The position numbers and the translations under genes were made by a program. Shown one piece after another: positions 1 through 8,765 of a stretch of DNA of 64,000 nucleotides. A model generated the notes under the pieces. That model was given only the letters and a program-made list of their open reading frames with translations, did not search any database and was not told the DNA's origin. This DNA is from JANXQE01 sp035294005. GTDB taxonomy: Bacteria; Verrucomicrobiota; Verrucomicrobiia; Limisphaerales; UBA8199. How positions within the stretch are numbered: position 1 is the stretch's first letter; each line of letters begins with the position of its first letter. The stretch spans positions 38,465 to 102,464 of the forward strand of contig DATGLT010000188.1 in assembly GCA_035294005.1 (NCBI GenBank), written 5' to 3'.

Positions 1-462
1 AAGAATGAGACCAAGCACCGCCAATCCAACTCCCAAAGCTTTAGGCAGAGCCAGCACCCGGGTGGCCACGGCATCGACAGGTATCACGACGCGTCCTGCC
101 CCAGCCGGCCCTTGGACTTCCAATTCAACGCTTTGGGCTCCGGGTTCCATGAACCACAGCTGGGCGCTATACAGACCGGGATCTCCACGAACGGGTTTGG
201 CAATATCCGGCGGAGGCGCGCCCATGCGGCCCGCGTTCCATTTGATTGGCAGGGCGGTAACAGTTTTGATGTTCTCCGCGTCGATGCGAATGGATAATTC
301 CGCCAGGCCAGGGATCACTTCTGCGGGGTGGATCACAACGTGAACCGGATAGGGGCCGGCATGGCCTTCAAAAAACACGTTCGGGCTGCCGACGTGCGCC
401 CGGGCTGGTTGTGTGAAAAGCGCTGCCGCCACCACCACCAGGATCATGACCCAGCGCTTCAT
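1..462 (-). CDS. Secreted or membrane-anchored protein, C-terminus cut by window edge
   Basis: The frame is open from an ATG at 460-462 to the window edge, giving 154 visible residues. It starts with a clear Sec signal peptide (MKRW, then a hydrophobic run ending in TQPARA-H). A single beta-sandwich-like domain follows, with no cysteines and hydrophobic/polar alternation around the motif VHVVIHPAEVIPGLAEL. The visible end (LPKALGVGLAVLGLIL) turns hydrophobic, so a C-terminal membrane anchor or transmembrane region begins there. The upstream gene's TGA overlaps this ATG (ATGA), so the two are probably translationally coupled. The fold is reminiscent of YtkA/FixH or CopC-type periplasmic domains; that is an impression from pattern, not a demonstrated match. 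No function is claimed. Confidence 0.75.
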   Translation of the reverse strand, partial: MKRWVMILVVVAAALFTQPARAHVGSPNVFFEGHAGPYPVHVVIHPAEVIPGLAELSIRIDAENIKTVTALPIKWNAGRMGAPPPDIAKPVRGDPGLYSAQLWFMEPGAQSVELEVQGPAGAGRVVIPVDAVATRVLALPKALGVGLAVLGLIL

Positions 463-1703
463 CGCCGGAGCCGGGACATCCAGTTACCCAACCATAAACC
501 GATTCGAGACGCGGTAATCGAGAGGGCCAGCGCCCAGCAGGCGCTTGCGAACGTTAGCGGAGGGTTCGATTCAGGGTTGGTCCGGCTCCAGAATTGTCCA
601 TGCCACTGGCCGGCGCCTTCGCGGTATCCCCAATGCCGATCCGCGGCAAAAAACCAATTCTGAGCGTGTGGACCGATCAAAAACGCCGAAAAGAACCATT
701 GCGTGAGAAGGAACAATGCGAAAAAAAGACAACCGCAAACGATCACGAGCAACCAATCCCGCAACCAGCCACTAGCTTCGCCGATATAACGACGCGCCAG
801 GTCGATTCCCAGCGCCGGCACAATCAGCAAAAGCGGGAACGGTAAGGGCACAAAATGTGTCACCGGGTTGCGAATGGGACCGAGGCGCGGTTGCCCAGGG
901 AAAAGGGGCAGGATCCAAGCCATCCCAGCCACGATCGCCATGTAAATTAAGGCAATGGAAGACGCGCCCCAGCGTTCCTTTGAGGCGCGCGCCAGCCCCA
1001 GCAGGTACACGGGAAGCGTTGCGGCTGATAACTCATAGAACAGCGCCGTCCGTTGCTGGTTTGGCCAGCTTTTTTCGATTAAGAACACGCTCGCCATGAC
1101 AATCACCAGCCCGGAGGCGTACAGAAAAGCCAGCCGGTTTGGCTCGGCTTGTCTGGCATCCGCCAGGTTTTGCTCGCGCAACAGCAACATCAGCGCGCCA
1201 AGCACGTTGGCCCACATGCCCAAAGCCAGCAGCGTGTGCGGCGGACTCAGGATTTTGACGTCCACCCCGTACGCGTTGTGCCACCAATTATCGAATGGTG
1301 CCGAGGTGAGCATGGCCAGGGCGCCCCAGATGGTCACCCACGCGCCAAACGGGGCGCGAAAGCCCCATAGCCTGACGGCCGCCTCTCGTTCCGCGCGGCT
1401 GCCAAAAAAAGTCGTGCGGATCGCAAGCCAGCCGCAAGTCAATCCCCCGAGAAGTCCACCAATATAAATTGCCAAGTGAGCCGGAGTCCAAAAGGTGTCC
1501 CGGCCGATGGTTCGGTGCCAGGAGATATCCCAAAGAATTCCAATTGCTATGCTGCTCCCGCCGGACAGCACAAGGCGAGCACACGCCGATACCGGATCGC
1601 GAGCGGGAACCGCTCGCGGCACGTCGACAAAGTCCGTGGTCTGGATTGCTGAACCTGAAGCCTGGGCCACGCAAAAGTCTAACTCAGGGCCAAAGTGCGT
1701 CAA
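459..1703 (-). CDS. Polytopic membrane protein of unknown function
   Basis: 414 codons from a TTG. Internal GTG codons (around residues 28 and 45) are also possible starts, because the first 45 residues have no membrane character. From about residue 48 the protein is a run of some 9-10 hydrophobic segments. Motifs with possible metal- or haem-ligand residues lie at segment ends: a WDISWHRTIGRDTFW stretch near residue 58, PAHLAIYIGG just after, and WWHNAYGVD and PPHTLLALGMW near residues 140-160. Several histidines at helix ends suggest a cofactor or ion-handling membrane protein, but I do not recognise the family. It overlaps the downstream secreted protein by 4 nt, so the pair is probably one functional unit. 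Confidence is high that the frame is real and low on role. Confidence 0.8.
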   Translation of the reverse strand: MTHFGPELDFCVAQASGSAIQTTDFVDVPRAVPARDPVSACARLVLSGGSSIAIGILWDISWHRTIGRDTFWTPAHLAIYIGGLLGGLTCGWLAIRTTFFGSRAEREAAVRLWGFRAPFGAWVTIWGALAMLTSAPFDNWWHNAYGVDVKILSPPHTLLALGMWANVLGALMLLLREQNLADARQAEPNRLAFLYASGLVIVMASVFLIEKSWPNQQRTALFYELSAATLPVYLLGLARASKERWGASSIALIYMAIVAGMAWILPLFPGQPRLGPIRNPVTHFVPLPFPLLLIVPALGIDLARRYIGEASGWLRDWLLVIVCGCLFFALFLLTQWFFSAFLIGPHAQNWFFAADRHWGYREGAGQWHGQFWSRTNPESNPPLTFASACWALALSITASRIGLWLGNWMSRLRR

Positions 1704-1837
1704 GGCGACGCAGTGAGAACAAAACCGCGATGCGCCAAAACTAACTGTTACCTAAAGGTTGCCAGCGAAAGCCCGATCTGGCGTTGGGGACGCGACCCTG
1801 TTACATTTGTATCGGTTGGTCCGGGCCAGTTACTGCG

Positions 1838-2455
1838 ATGAGCATCCAACTTCCAGAAAAGCAGCAAAGCATGCGCATCGGCCAGGCCTTTTCATTGCTC
1901 GAGCTGTTGATCACTGTCGCCCTCATTCTGATCCTTACCACGCTCTATTTCGGGCCCAACACCGCCAGCCGGCAGGAAGCTCTCAAGCGCTCTTGCCAGA
2001 GGAATCTCCAAAAAATTTATGTCTCGATGCAGATCTTTGCCGCCGAGCATTCGGGTGCGTTCCCTGGCGTTCCTCAGGCCCGGACCTCCGAGGAAGCCCT
2101 GGACGTTCTTGTCCCCAAATACACGTCCGATACCTCGCAATTTATCTGTCCCGGGAGCAAAGACTCCGCTCTGCCGTCAGGAGAGTCCTTTCGTTCGCGA
2201 AGGATCAGCTACGCTTACGTCATGGGCCGATTTTCGACCAATACCCAAGCGGTGCTCATGAGCGACGAGCAGGTTGATACCCGGCCGAAAACTGCCGGCC
2301 AGCCCCTCTTCTCACTTACCGGAAAGGGGCCTGGTTCAAATCACCGGAAGAACGGCGGCAATCTTCTTTTCTGTGACGGCCATTGCGAAATGAGTCCCGC
2401 GCTGGCCGCGTTTCCGATCACGTTCACCAATGGCGAGTCGCTGCTGAATCCTTGA
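1838..2455 (+). CDS. Type II secretion/pilin-like pseudopilin with H-X9-DG motif
   Basis: The N-terminus has a class III (prepilin-type) signal. A short basic leader is followed by the junction AFSLLELL and a long hydrophobic helix (ITVALILILTTLYFG), so it would be cut and methylated by a PilD-type peptidase and inserted through the pilus-like machinery. The mature part has paired cysteines (FICPGS and LLFCDGHCE). It ends with an H-x9-DG pattern (HRKNGGNLLFCDGH), the tail motif common in large Planctomycetes/Verrucomicrobia pseudopilin families. The ATG at 1838 is used here; ATG 1871 (MRIGQAF) also fits and gives a shorter, more typical leader. Neither has a strong ribosome site. It lies 9 nt before the next gene, which is probably co-transcribed. 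No other secretion genes are adjacent. Confidence 0.85.
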   Translation: MSIQLPEKQQSMRIGQAFSLLELLITVALILILTTLYFGPNTASRQEALKRSCQRNLQKIYVSMQIFAAEHSGAFPGVPQARTSEEALDVLVPKYTSDTSQFICPGSKDSALPSGESFRSRRISYAYVMGRFSTNTQAVLMSDEQVDTRPKTAGQPLFSLTGKGPGSNHRKNGGNLLFCDGHCEMSPALAAFPITFTNGESLLNP

Positions 2456-2464
2456 GGTCCTTTG

Positions 2465-4804
2465 ATGAAGATCGAGTGTTCCTGCGGGGCAAAGTACACG
2501 TTTGAATTTAGCCCGGAGATGCGGGATCACCCGGTCACGTTTGTTTGCCCCCATTGCGGCCAGGACGCTTCCGAATTCGTGGATAAACTTGTGCGGACGA
2601 ATTTCGGATCGAGCGCCGTCCCGTCGGGCGAGCCGATTTCCATCATTCCCATCCAGCAAGCCGTTCCCGGGCTGCGCCTGGAAAGCGCGCCCGGTTCCAC
2701 AACCGATCCACCAGTCGAGCAGGCTTCGCCGCTTTGTTCAAAGCATCCGGGGCAGGTTGCGATTCAAAAGTGCTACATCTGCTCAAAGCCGATCTGCCCC
2801 AAGTGCATGGATCTCTTTGGGTATGTCTGCTCGCCCCTGTGCAAAGCCAAGGCCGATTCTCATGGCATCACCTTGCCCGTGTTCGAAGGGCAGAAATCGC
2901 GTGTCGAAGCGCGCCGCTGGCGCAAGCTTGTTTGGGCATGTTCATCAGCAGGAATCTGCGTCGCCGCAGCGCTGGGCTTGTGGTTTTGGTACGCCTGGTT
3001 TGGTTGCGCGCCCCGGACGATCTTCTCGGTTCGGTTCGAAAAACCCGCCTATGCCGGCCAAAGCGCTTTCGGAGGCGATTCGCGCAAACAAATCGTCTTT
3101 TTGCATGGCGGAACCCTTGCCCGATACGACCTGAAGAGCGGCAAACAAATCTGGTCACGCGAGATTCTCCAGTTGGACGAGATCCAAAAAACCATCAACC
3201 GCCAGATGCAAGCCAACAAAGCGCTTTTGGACAAAGCCAACAGCGAAGCGTGGGAAACCATCCCCAAAGTGCCTTCGCAAAGCGAATTATCCGAATCGAT
3301 GGAAAGAGCGGCCGCGGCGGCGCTCAGTCTTTGCGTCCGCAACAACAACATTTGGGTCATATCTCCCGAACGGCTGACGCGCTACTCGTGGGAAAGCGGC
3401 GCTGTGGTAACGGAAATACCCGCGCGGACTGGACTTAGCGAACCGATTTATCGAGGCAATGAAATCGTGCTGGTCAACGGCGGGTCGGGCCCGCCCACGG
3501 TGACCCGGGTGGATCTATCGACAGGCGTTGCACGGCAGGAGGAACTGGCCGGCGTGAGCCCCGGGCAGTTGGAGGCAAGTGCCGGGAAAGCGACGAGCCC
3601 GAACTCGCCGCAACCGCCAGTCGGGATGAGCGCGACTTCACCGGGCGCCGATGCCGGCAAACCGATGGACCCTTCGAAAGTTGCCGGACAGGCCCAGCGA
3701 ATGTCGCTGGCCGAAAAAATCGCTTTGCCCGCGACGCTCGCCGCCAATATGAATCAACAGCGGGCCATGAACGAACTGAGCGACTCGCCCAAAACGGCGC
3801 CCCGATCCGGCACTCGGCCCGACCCGCGTTCGAGCTTTTCGCTGGTCCCCGGCGTCACCGGGTTTGTGGAGCTCCAGGTCAAACTTTTGGAAGCCAATAT
3901 TGTTTCGCGCAGCGCCATGAAACCAGGCTCCGGCAAATCCGCTTTGGAAGGAGAAGTTACCGCCGGCAAGAGCATGGAGTTGGCCAATGACATGCTCAAC
4001 GAGATGCAACGAAACAACGCCGGCGATATGATTGAGGAAGATCACAGCCGCTATGAAGTGACGGTGCGACGGCCGGGAGAGTCGGCCCAGTGGACGGGCG
4101 AGGTGATTGGCCCGCCGAGGCTTTACCCGCTCGAACACGCCACCGTGGTTGCCGCCGATAAGAAAATCATCGTGCTCGATCCGTCCAATCACAAGCTCTG
4201 GGAAAGCGCGTTGGCCTTTAACCTGCCGGCAGGGTTAAATGCGTTGGATGAGGGAAGCGCAAGTTTCGGCCGGGGACCCTGTGTTGAACACAAAGGAACG
4301 TTGTACGTGTTCGACGAAGGCGTCTTGAGTGCCTTTGATCTGCCGACCGGCAATGCACGTTGGCGATTGCCATCGGTCGGCATCGCGGGAATTTTCCTTG
4401 ATGACAATGACAAGTTGTACGTCAACACGACCACGGCCAGTCATGAGAGCCTGAAATATTCCAGGCAAATCGACCTGTCCCGCAAAGTGTCTGCGGCCGT
4501 GCTGAAAATCGATTCGCGCAGCGGCAAAATTCTTTGGAGTGAAGATACTCCCGGCCTGGTCAGCTACGTTCGCAATGCGCTGGTCCTGACCGCTGGTTCG
4601 TTCTCGCCTCCGGAATCTGACGGACCCGATACCGGACTCGAAAAACCGCCCTGGCTGCGGATCCGCCGGCTCAATCCCAGGGATGGCCGCGAGGTCTGGG
4701 AATATTTTCAGGACCGCGCCCCGTTGGACGTGGCGTTCGACGGCAACATGATCCGCCTCATATTTAAAAAGGAAGTCGTGGTGTTGCGTTTTCCAACGTT
4801 TTGA
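2465..4804 (+). CDS. Zinc-finger, single-pass, beta-propeller (PQQ-like) protein
   Basis: The ATG at 2465 is preferred over a TTG one codon upstream. The N-terminal zinc ribbon (CSCG ... CPHCG, residues 6-35) is followed by a low-complexity linker. A B-box-like finger comes next, with CSKHPGQVAIQKCYIC, CPKC and a last C pair near residues 88-125. One membrane helix lies at about residues 155-180 (VWACSSAGICVAAALGLWFW). The long C-terminal part carries PQQ/WD-like propeller repeats of the form DLKSGKQIWSRE, DPSNHKLWESA, DLPTGNARWRL, DSRSGKILWSED and NPRDGREVWEY. A central Pro/Ser/Ala-rich insert near residues 365-470 breaks the propeller. The topology suggests cytoplasmic zinc fingers and a periplasmic propeller, probably for protein-protein contact. 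It follows the pseudopilin by 9 nt. No enzymatic residues are recognised. Confidence 0.8.
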   Translation: MKIECSCGAKYTFEFSPEMRDHPVTFVCPHCGQDASEFVDKLVRTNFGSSAVPSGEPISIIPIQQAVPGLRLESAPGSTTDPPVEQASPLCSKHPGQVAIQKCYICSKPICPKCMDLFGYVCSPLCKAKADSHGITLPVFEGQKSRVEARRWRKLVWACSSAGICVAAALGLWFWYAWFGCAPRTIFSVRFEKPAYAGQSAFGGDSRKQIVFLHGGTLARYDLKSGKQIWSREILQLDEIQKTINRQMQANKALLDKANSEAWETIPKVPSQSELSESMERAAAAALSLCVRNNNIWVISPERLTRYSWESGAVVTEIPARTGLSEPIYRGNEIVLVNGGSGPPTVTRVDLSTGVARQEELAGVSPGQLEASAGKATSPNSPQPPVGMSATSPGADAGKPMDPSKVAGQAQRMSLAEKIALPATLAANMNQQRAMNELSDSPKTAPRSGTRPDPRSSFSLVPGVTGFVELQVKLLEANIVSRSAMKPGSGKSALEGEVTAGKSMELANDMLNEMQRNNAGDMIEEDHSRYEVTVRRPGESAQWTGEVIGPPRLYPLEHATVVAADKKIIVLDPSNHKLWESALAFNLPAGLNALDEGSASFGRGPCVEHKGTLYVFDEGVLSAFDLPTGNARWRLPSVGIAGIFLDDNDKLYVNTTTASHESLKYSRQIDLSRKVSAAVLKIDSRSGKILWSEDTPGLVSYVRNALVLTAGSFSPPESDGPDTGLEKPPWLRIRRLNPRDGREVWEYFQDRAPLDVAFDGNMIRLIFKKEVVVLRFPTF

Positions 4805-4819
4805 TTGCGGCAACGCCCT

Positions 4820-6370
4820 TCAAACCCGGCTTCGATCAAAGTCCTCGACTGAAGCTTTCCCTGCGGGTGAGAGCCGCAGCGCCTTGGTAATGGAGCCTGG
4901 TACTTCTTCGATGCGATGGGTCACAAAGATCGCCGTTGTCGTCTTCGCCGCTATAAGTGAGTCGATGATCCTGATCAGAAGCTCTCGATGGGCCGAGTCC
5001 AAGCCCTGGCAGGGTTCGTCCAGAACCAGGAGGGTGGGTTTTTTGACGAGCGCTCGAGCCAGCAGGACCATTCGCTGCGACCCGGCTGATAAAGAAAACA
5101 GGGAGAGGTTGGCCGTTTTCAGCAGGCCAAAACGTTTCAACCAATAGGTCGCGGCTTTTTTCTGAGCGGTTGTGGGGCGATCAACGATTCCAATGGTGTC
5201 GCGAAAACCCGACAAAACCACTTGCCAAACCGACGCGTTGTCATCGAAATGCAATTGGAGTTCGGGTGAGAGCCAGCCAATCTGCCGTTTCAGCCGCCAG
5301 ATCGACTGGCCATTTCCGAGGCGCTTGCCGAATACCACCACGTCGTTGGTGTAGGTCTGTGGATTATCTCCGGTAATGAGACTGAGCAAGGTGGTTTTGC
5401 CGGAGCCGTTTGGGCCCAGCAGCACCCAGCTTTGTCCCCTGTGTATCGTCCAACTGACCCGATCCAGAATCGTCCTTGGCCCGTAGCGAACCGTAAGATC
5501 TCGAAGCTGAACCAGGCACTCAACGGGACGCCGGCTCGAAACTGCGGCGGAATGTCCCTTCCGAACTTTCGTTTTGAGCCGTTTACCGGCCGGCGCCGTA
5601 GGAAGAATCTCCTTACGTAGTCCGGCGGCGACGACCTTGCATTCTTCGACGCGAATGACGTGGGTAATGTGGCGAGGCAACTCCTCGAGATGGGTCGTGA
5701 TCAGGATGACCCGCAGCGGGGTGCTCAGGAGGGATTCAAGGAACGAGTGAAAATGGCGACGTGTCTCCGCGTCCAGCCCGGTATAGGGCTCGTCCAGGAT
5801 CAGCAGCCGCAGGGGGCCGGACAGCGCTTTGGCCAATTCGACCCGCTGGCGTTCGCCGTTCGAAAGGGACAGTAATGTTCGGCTCAGGAATTCCCGCAGG
5901 CCGAGCAGCCGGATTGCGCGACGCATCCGCCGTTCAAAGGCCGGCCGGGCCGTATCGTGCAGGTCCGTGACTTCATACGGATTAATGTCCATGACGTGGT
6001 CATACGAAAGAAAATCGCGCACCAGGATTGAGCTTTGCTGTTCAAAACTCATCCAGCGCGATTGGACCACCGTGCCGTGCACTTCCGATTTTCGATCTTC
6101 GAACGCGACGTGGCCAATGGCCTCCTCGGGGCTTAGTCCCGGCGGAGGCCGGAAATGGTAGCGCAGTTCGCCTTTGACCAGTGGCACGCGTCCGCGGAGT
6201 GCATCGGCAAGCAGGGATTTACCGGAACCGTTGGCGCCAATAATGGCCCACTGCTCACGCCGCCCCATTTGCCAACTGAAATCGCTGAAAACCAGCCGGT
6301 CTCCGAGCCGAAAAGTGGCGTTCCGGACCGAAATGAACGGCGAGTTTTGAGGTCGTTTGAATCGTGCCAT
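4820..6370 (-). CDS. ATPase with two ABC domains (ModF/PhrA-like)
   Basis: 516 residues holding two complete ABC nucleotide-binding domains and no membrane segments. Domain 1 has Walker A GANGSGKS near residue 45, signature LSNGERQR near 170 and Walker B LLILDEP near 190. Domain 2 has Walker A GPNGSGKTT near 319, signature LSAGSQRM and Walker B LLVLDEP in its second half, each followed by a switch histidine (THLEE, THRIEE). This arrangement matches the soluble ModF/YlmA type of duplicated ABC ATPase (called photorepair protein PhrA or molybdenum ModF), whose transport role is unproven. Its start lies 12 nt after the stop of the upstream TPR membrane-protein gene on the same strand, so they probably share a transcript. 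A ribosome- or translation-factor-like ABC-F role is less likely, since the inter-domain linker is short and not of ABC-F type. Confidence 0.85.
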   Translation of the reverse strand: MARFKRPQNSPFISVRNATFRLGDRLVFSDFSWQMGRREQWAIIGANGSGKSLLADALRGRVPLVKGELRYHFRPPPGLSPEEAIGHVAFEDRKSEVHGTVVQSRWMSFEQQSSILVRDFLSYDHVMDINPYEVTDLHDTARPAFERRMRRAIRLLGLREFLSRTLLSLSNGERQRVELAKALSGPLRLLILDEPYTGLDAETRRHFHSFLESLLSTPLRVILITTHLEELPRHITHVIRVEECKVVAAGLRKEILPTAPAGKRLKTKVRKGHSAAVSSRRPVECLVQLRDLTVRYGPRTILDRVSWTIHRGQSWVLLGPNGSGKTTLLSLITGDNPQTYTNDVVVFGKRLGNGQSIWRLKRQIGWLSPELQLHFDDNASVWQVVLSGFRDTIGIVDRPTTAQKKAATYWLKRFGLLKTANLSLFSLSAGSQRMVLLARALVKKPTLLVLDEPCQGLDSAHRELLIRIIDSLIAAKTTTAIFVTHRIEEVPGSITKALRLSPAGKASVEDFDRSRV

Positions 6371-6382
6371 GACCAGCGAGGA

Positions 6383-7738
6383 TCAACCCTGTTTCATCCT
6401 GAGGTGCATGGCAATTTGTTCGAGGCGCCGGCGCGCGGACAAAGCCTGGACGCTGCCGGGAAATTCCCGAATGATGCGTTGCAGAAATTCGCGTCCCTTT
6501 TCGAGGTCGTCGCAATACTTAATTTGCCAGGCGGCGATGAGCGCCAGCCAGCTTGCGCGCTCCTGGTCGGAACGGTCCGGCATTCCGAGCAACAGCTCGA
6601 TCTGTTCGATTCCCATTCGAGCCTGGTTCAATTGTTCAGCCAGGAGGCGCGCGAGCTTTTCGCGGGCCGTCACGTCATCCGGGTTTTGCTTCAACTGCTC
6701 GACACAGGCATCGGCGGTTCGTTTTGCTTTCAGACTGTCGGCCATCTCGAATTCCGCAGACGCATCCAGCCCGTCTCCGAGGGCCGGCAAGGGAATTTTG
6801 CGCGCGGTTTGCCGTTCGCGCAGCTCCAGAACCGATGCGGGCAGTTGATTGATCCGCAGTTGAGCCATACGCGCGAGGTGCGTGCCTTTGTGACGCTCGC
6901 AAATCAATTGAAGCGATTGCCGCGCGGCTCCCGGGTCCTGCGCGATCTTGAGCTGCCAATCGGCCAGGCGGTGCAACGCCACCGATTGCTGCGAGGCCGT
7001 AATGGTCGGCTGATCGCACAGTTCCAATATGGTGCGCCTGGCTTCAGCCAGGTCGTTGAATTTATTGGCGTATAGATCTGCGAGCATCATCCAGCCCTCG
7101 AAATCGTTTTCCGAGTTTTCCAATTCTTTGATGATTTCCCACTCGGCTTCGGCGTATTTGCCGAACTTGATGCGAGCAATCGCGCGGGCGTACATCGGCG
7201 GCAGTTTCGGTGGCTGCAGGATTTCCCGTCCGTACTTCGCCAGCGGCGCCAGCAGCAGTGAAGCCGCCAGGCCCATCGCCGCCAGGCCTCCGGTTACGCC
7301 GATGATAACCGCCGGGATGCCAGCGACCATTGTGCACGTTATCGCCAGCGAACGAAATTCCTTCCGCGCCCCGGCTTCAACCGTTTGCAGCGCGCTCACC
7401 AGCACCCAACCGAGAGTGGCCGCGCACCAATAAGAGCTGATAACGAAAGCGCCGGCCCAAATCACCGCCATGTATTCCGCGAACCAATCGCCGCCGCGCG
7501 CCTTGGCGGCTTGCACTTCGGGCATGAACGGTTGCAGTGCCCAGGACAGGCCCACGTTCATGATCGCCCACAGCGCCAGTGGCAACCCAAGCCCTTTCAA
7601 GCTCCACGTCAGCAGCCAGCGCTGCACCCTTTTTCGCTTCTGCTCCGGGGTTAATTTCAAAGTCAGCACCCAGGGAACCGCGACAAAGACAGTCCCTGTC
7701 AGGAGCAGCAACAGCAACGTGCCAAGCACAACGCTCAT
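6383..7738 (-). CDS. Multi-pass membrane protein with TPR-like tail
   Basis: The ATG at 7738 (MSVVLGTLLLL) is chosen because it places the first membrane helix at the N-terminus; the frame continues 18 codons further upstream without membrane character. There are about five hydrophobic segments within the first 200 residues. A soluble, alpha-helical, tetratricopeptide-like tail then follows, with repeats such as ARIKFGKYAEAEWEI, WMMLADLYANKFNDLAEARRTI, VALHRLADWQLKIAQDPGAA and TAREKLARLLAEQLNQARMG. Such proteins usually serve as scaffolds; no catalytic residues are seen. It sits directly upstream of the double-ABC ATPase gene and is divergent from the TatD-type gene. It could be the membrane partner of the ABC ATPase, but this is inference from spacing only. 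Confidence 0.78.
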   Translation of the reverse strand: MSVVLGTLLLLLLTGTVFVAVPWVLTLKLTPEQKRKRVQRWLLTWSLKGLGLPLALWAIMNVGLSWALQPFMPEVQAAKARGGDWFAEYMAVIWAGAFVISSYWCAATLGWVLVSALQTVEAGARKEFRSLAITCTMVAGIPAVIIGVTGGLAAMGLAASLLLAPLAKYGREILQPPKLPPMYARAIARIKFGKYAEAEWEIIKELENSENDFEGWMMLADLYANKFNDLAEARRTILELCDQPTITASQQSVALHRLADWQLKIAQDPGAARQSLQLICERHKGTHLARMAQLRINQLPASVLELRERQTARKIPLPALGDGLDASAEFEMADSLKAKRTADACVEQLKQNPDDVTAREKLARLLAEQLNQARMGIEQIELLLGMPDRSDQERASWLALIAAWQIKYCDDLEKGREFLQRIIREFPGSVQALSARRRLEQIAMHLRMKQG

Positions 7739-7836
7739 CAATCCGGCGGCAGCCGGCCGGCCGCCACAGGAACATTCCCGGAAAAGCCTCAAAAGGGAAA
7801 TAAAAAGCGTGAGATTGCGGGAAACGCTGGAAGAAT

Positions 7837-8658
7837 GTGCCGGTGACGCCTCTGCTGGACGCCCACAACCACCTTCAGGATTCCCGATTGGCGCCTGTAT
7901 TGGACCAGGTCATGGCCGATCTCAGGGGCGAACACGTCACCCGGATGGTCGTCAATGGCTCCTGCGAAGAAGACTGGCCGGCGGTGCGCAATCTCGCCAG
8001 GCGCTTCCCGGAAGTCATTCCGTCGTTTGGTTATCATCCCTGGTACATCAAAGAGCGCACCCCCGATTGGGCAAAGACGCTGGTGTCATCCCTCGAGGCG
8101 AGTGCTTCCGGCGTGGGGGAAATCGGCCTGGATCGGTGGATTAAAGACCACGACATCGAGGACCAGAAACGGGTGTTCGTTGCGCAATTGCACATTGCGG
8201 CTGAGCGCGATTTGCCGGTGAGCATCCATTGCCTCCAGGCCTGGGGCATTTTGCTCGAGTTGCTCCAAACCTCGCCCAGGCCACAGTGCGGCTTTGTTCT
8301 CCACTCGTTCGGCGGTCCGAAAGAGATGATTGTAGGGCTGGCAAAACTGGGCGCCTACTTTTCGTTGCCAGGGTATTACGCCCATAGCCGAAAGGAGCGC
8401 CAGCGCGACGCTTTTCGGCACGTGCCGCGAGACCGGTTGCTGATTGAGACAGACTCCCCGGACCAGCCGCTGCCTCCGGACCGCGTCAAGTACCCTCTCG
8501 AAGACCCGCAGACCGGAAAACCGTTAAACCACCCGGCCAACCTGGCGGCTGTGTACGCTTTCGCCGCGGAACTCACGGGCGAATCCGTGGAGACATTGGC
8601 GAGGCAAATTGAAGAGAATTTCCAGAGAGTTTTCGGAAAGCTCATCCCGGCCGTGTAG
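7837..8658 (+). CDS. TatD-family metal-dependent hydrolase
   Basis: 273 residues from GTG 7837 (GTG 7843 is an alternative; no ATG is available). It has the amidohydrolase-fold TatD metal ligands in order: DAHNHLQD (residues 8-15, H-x-H pair), GVGEIGLDRW (bridging acid), PVSIHCLQ, LHSFGG and LIETDSPDQ (final aspartate). Family members are Mg/Mn-dependent 3'-5' DNases or related phosphoesterases; some act in DNA quality control or D-aminoacyl-tRNA hydrolysis. Length is typical (about 260 residues). The gene stands alone, divergent from the TPR membrane protein with about 100 nt between starts. The family assignment is firm and the substrate is unknown. Confidence 0.9.
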   Translation: MPVTPLLDAHNHLQDSRLAPVLDQVMADLRGEHVTRMVVNGSCEEDWPAVRNLARRFPEVIPSFGYHPWYIKERTPDWAKTLVSSLEASASGVGEIGLDRWIKDHDIEDQKRVFVAQLHIAAERDLPVSIHCLQAWGILLELLQTSPRPQCGFVLHSFGGPKEMIVGLAKLGAYFSLPGYYAHSRKERQRDAFRHVPRDRLLIETDSPDQPLPPDRVKYPLEDPQTGKPLNHPANLAAVYAFAAELTGESVETLARQIEENFQRVFGKLIPAV

Positions 8659-8765
8659 CGCCGGGGTAACGTTCCCCATCTCCTCTCCCGCCATCACCGT
8701 TTCCGCGACAATGCTCTACGAAATGAATCCTTATTGCGGGGCGCATGGCATAGTTCGCTCTCCCT

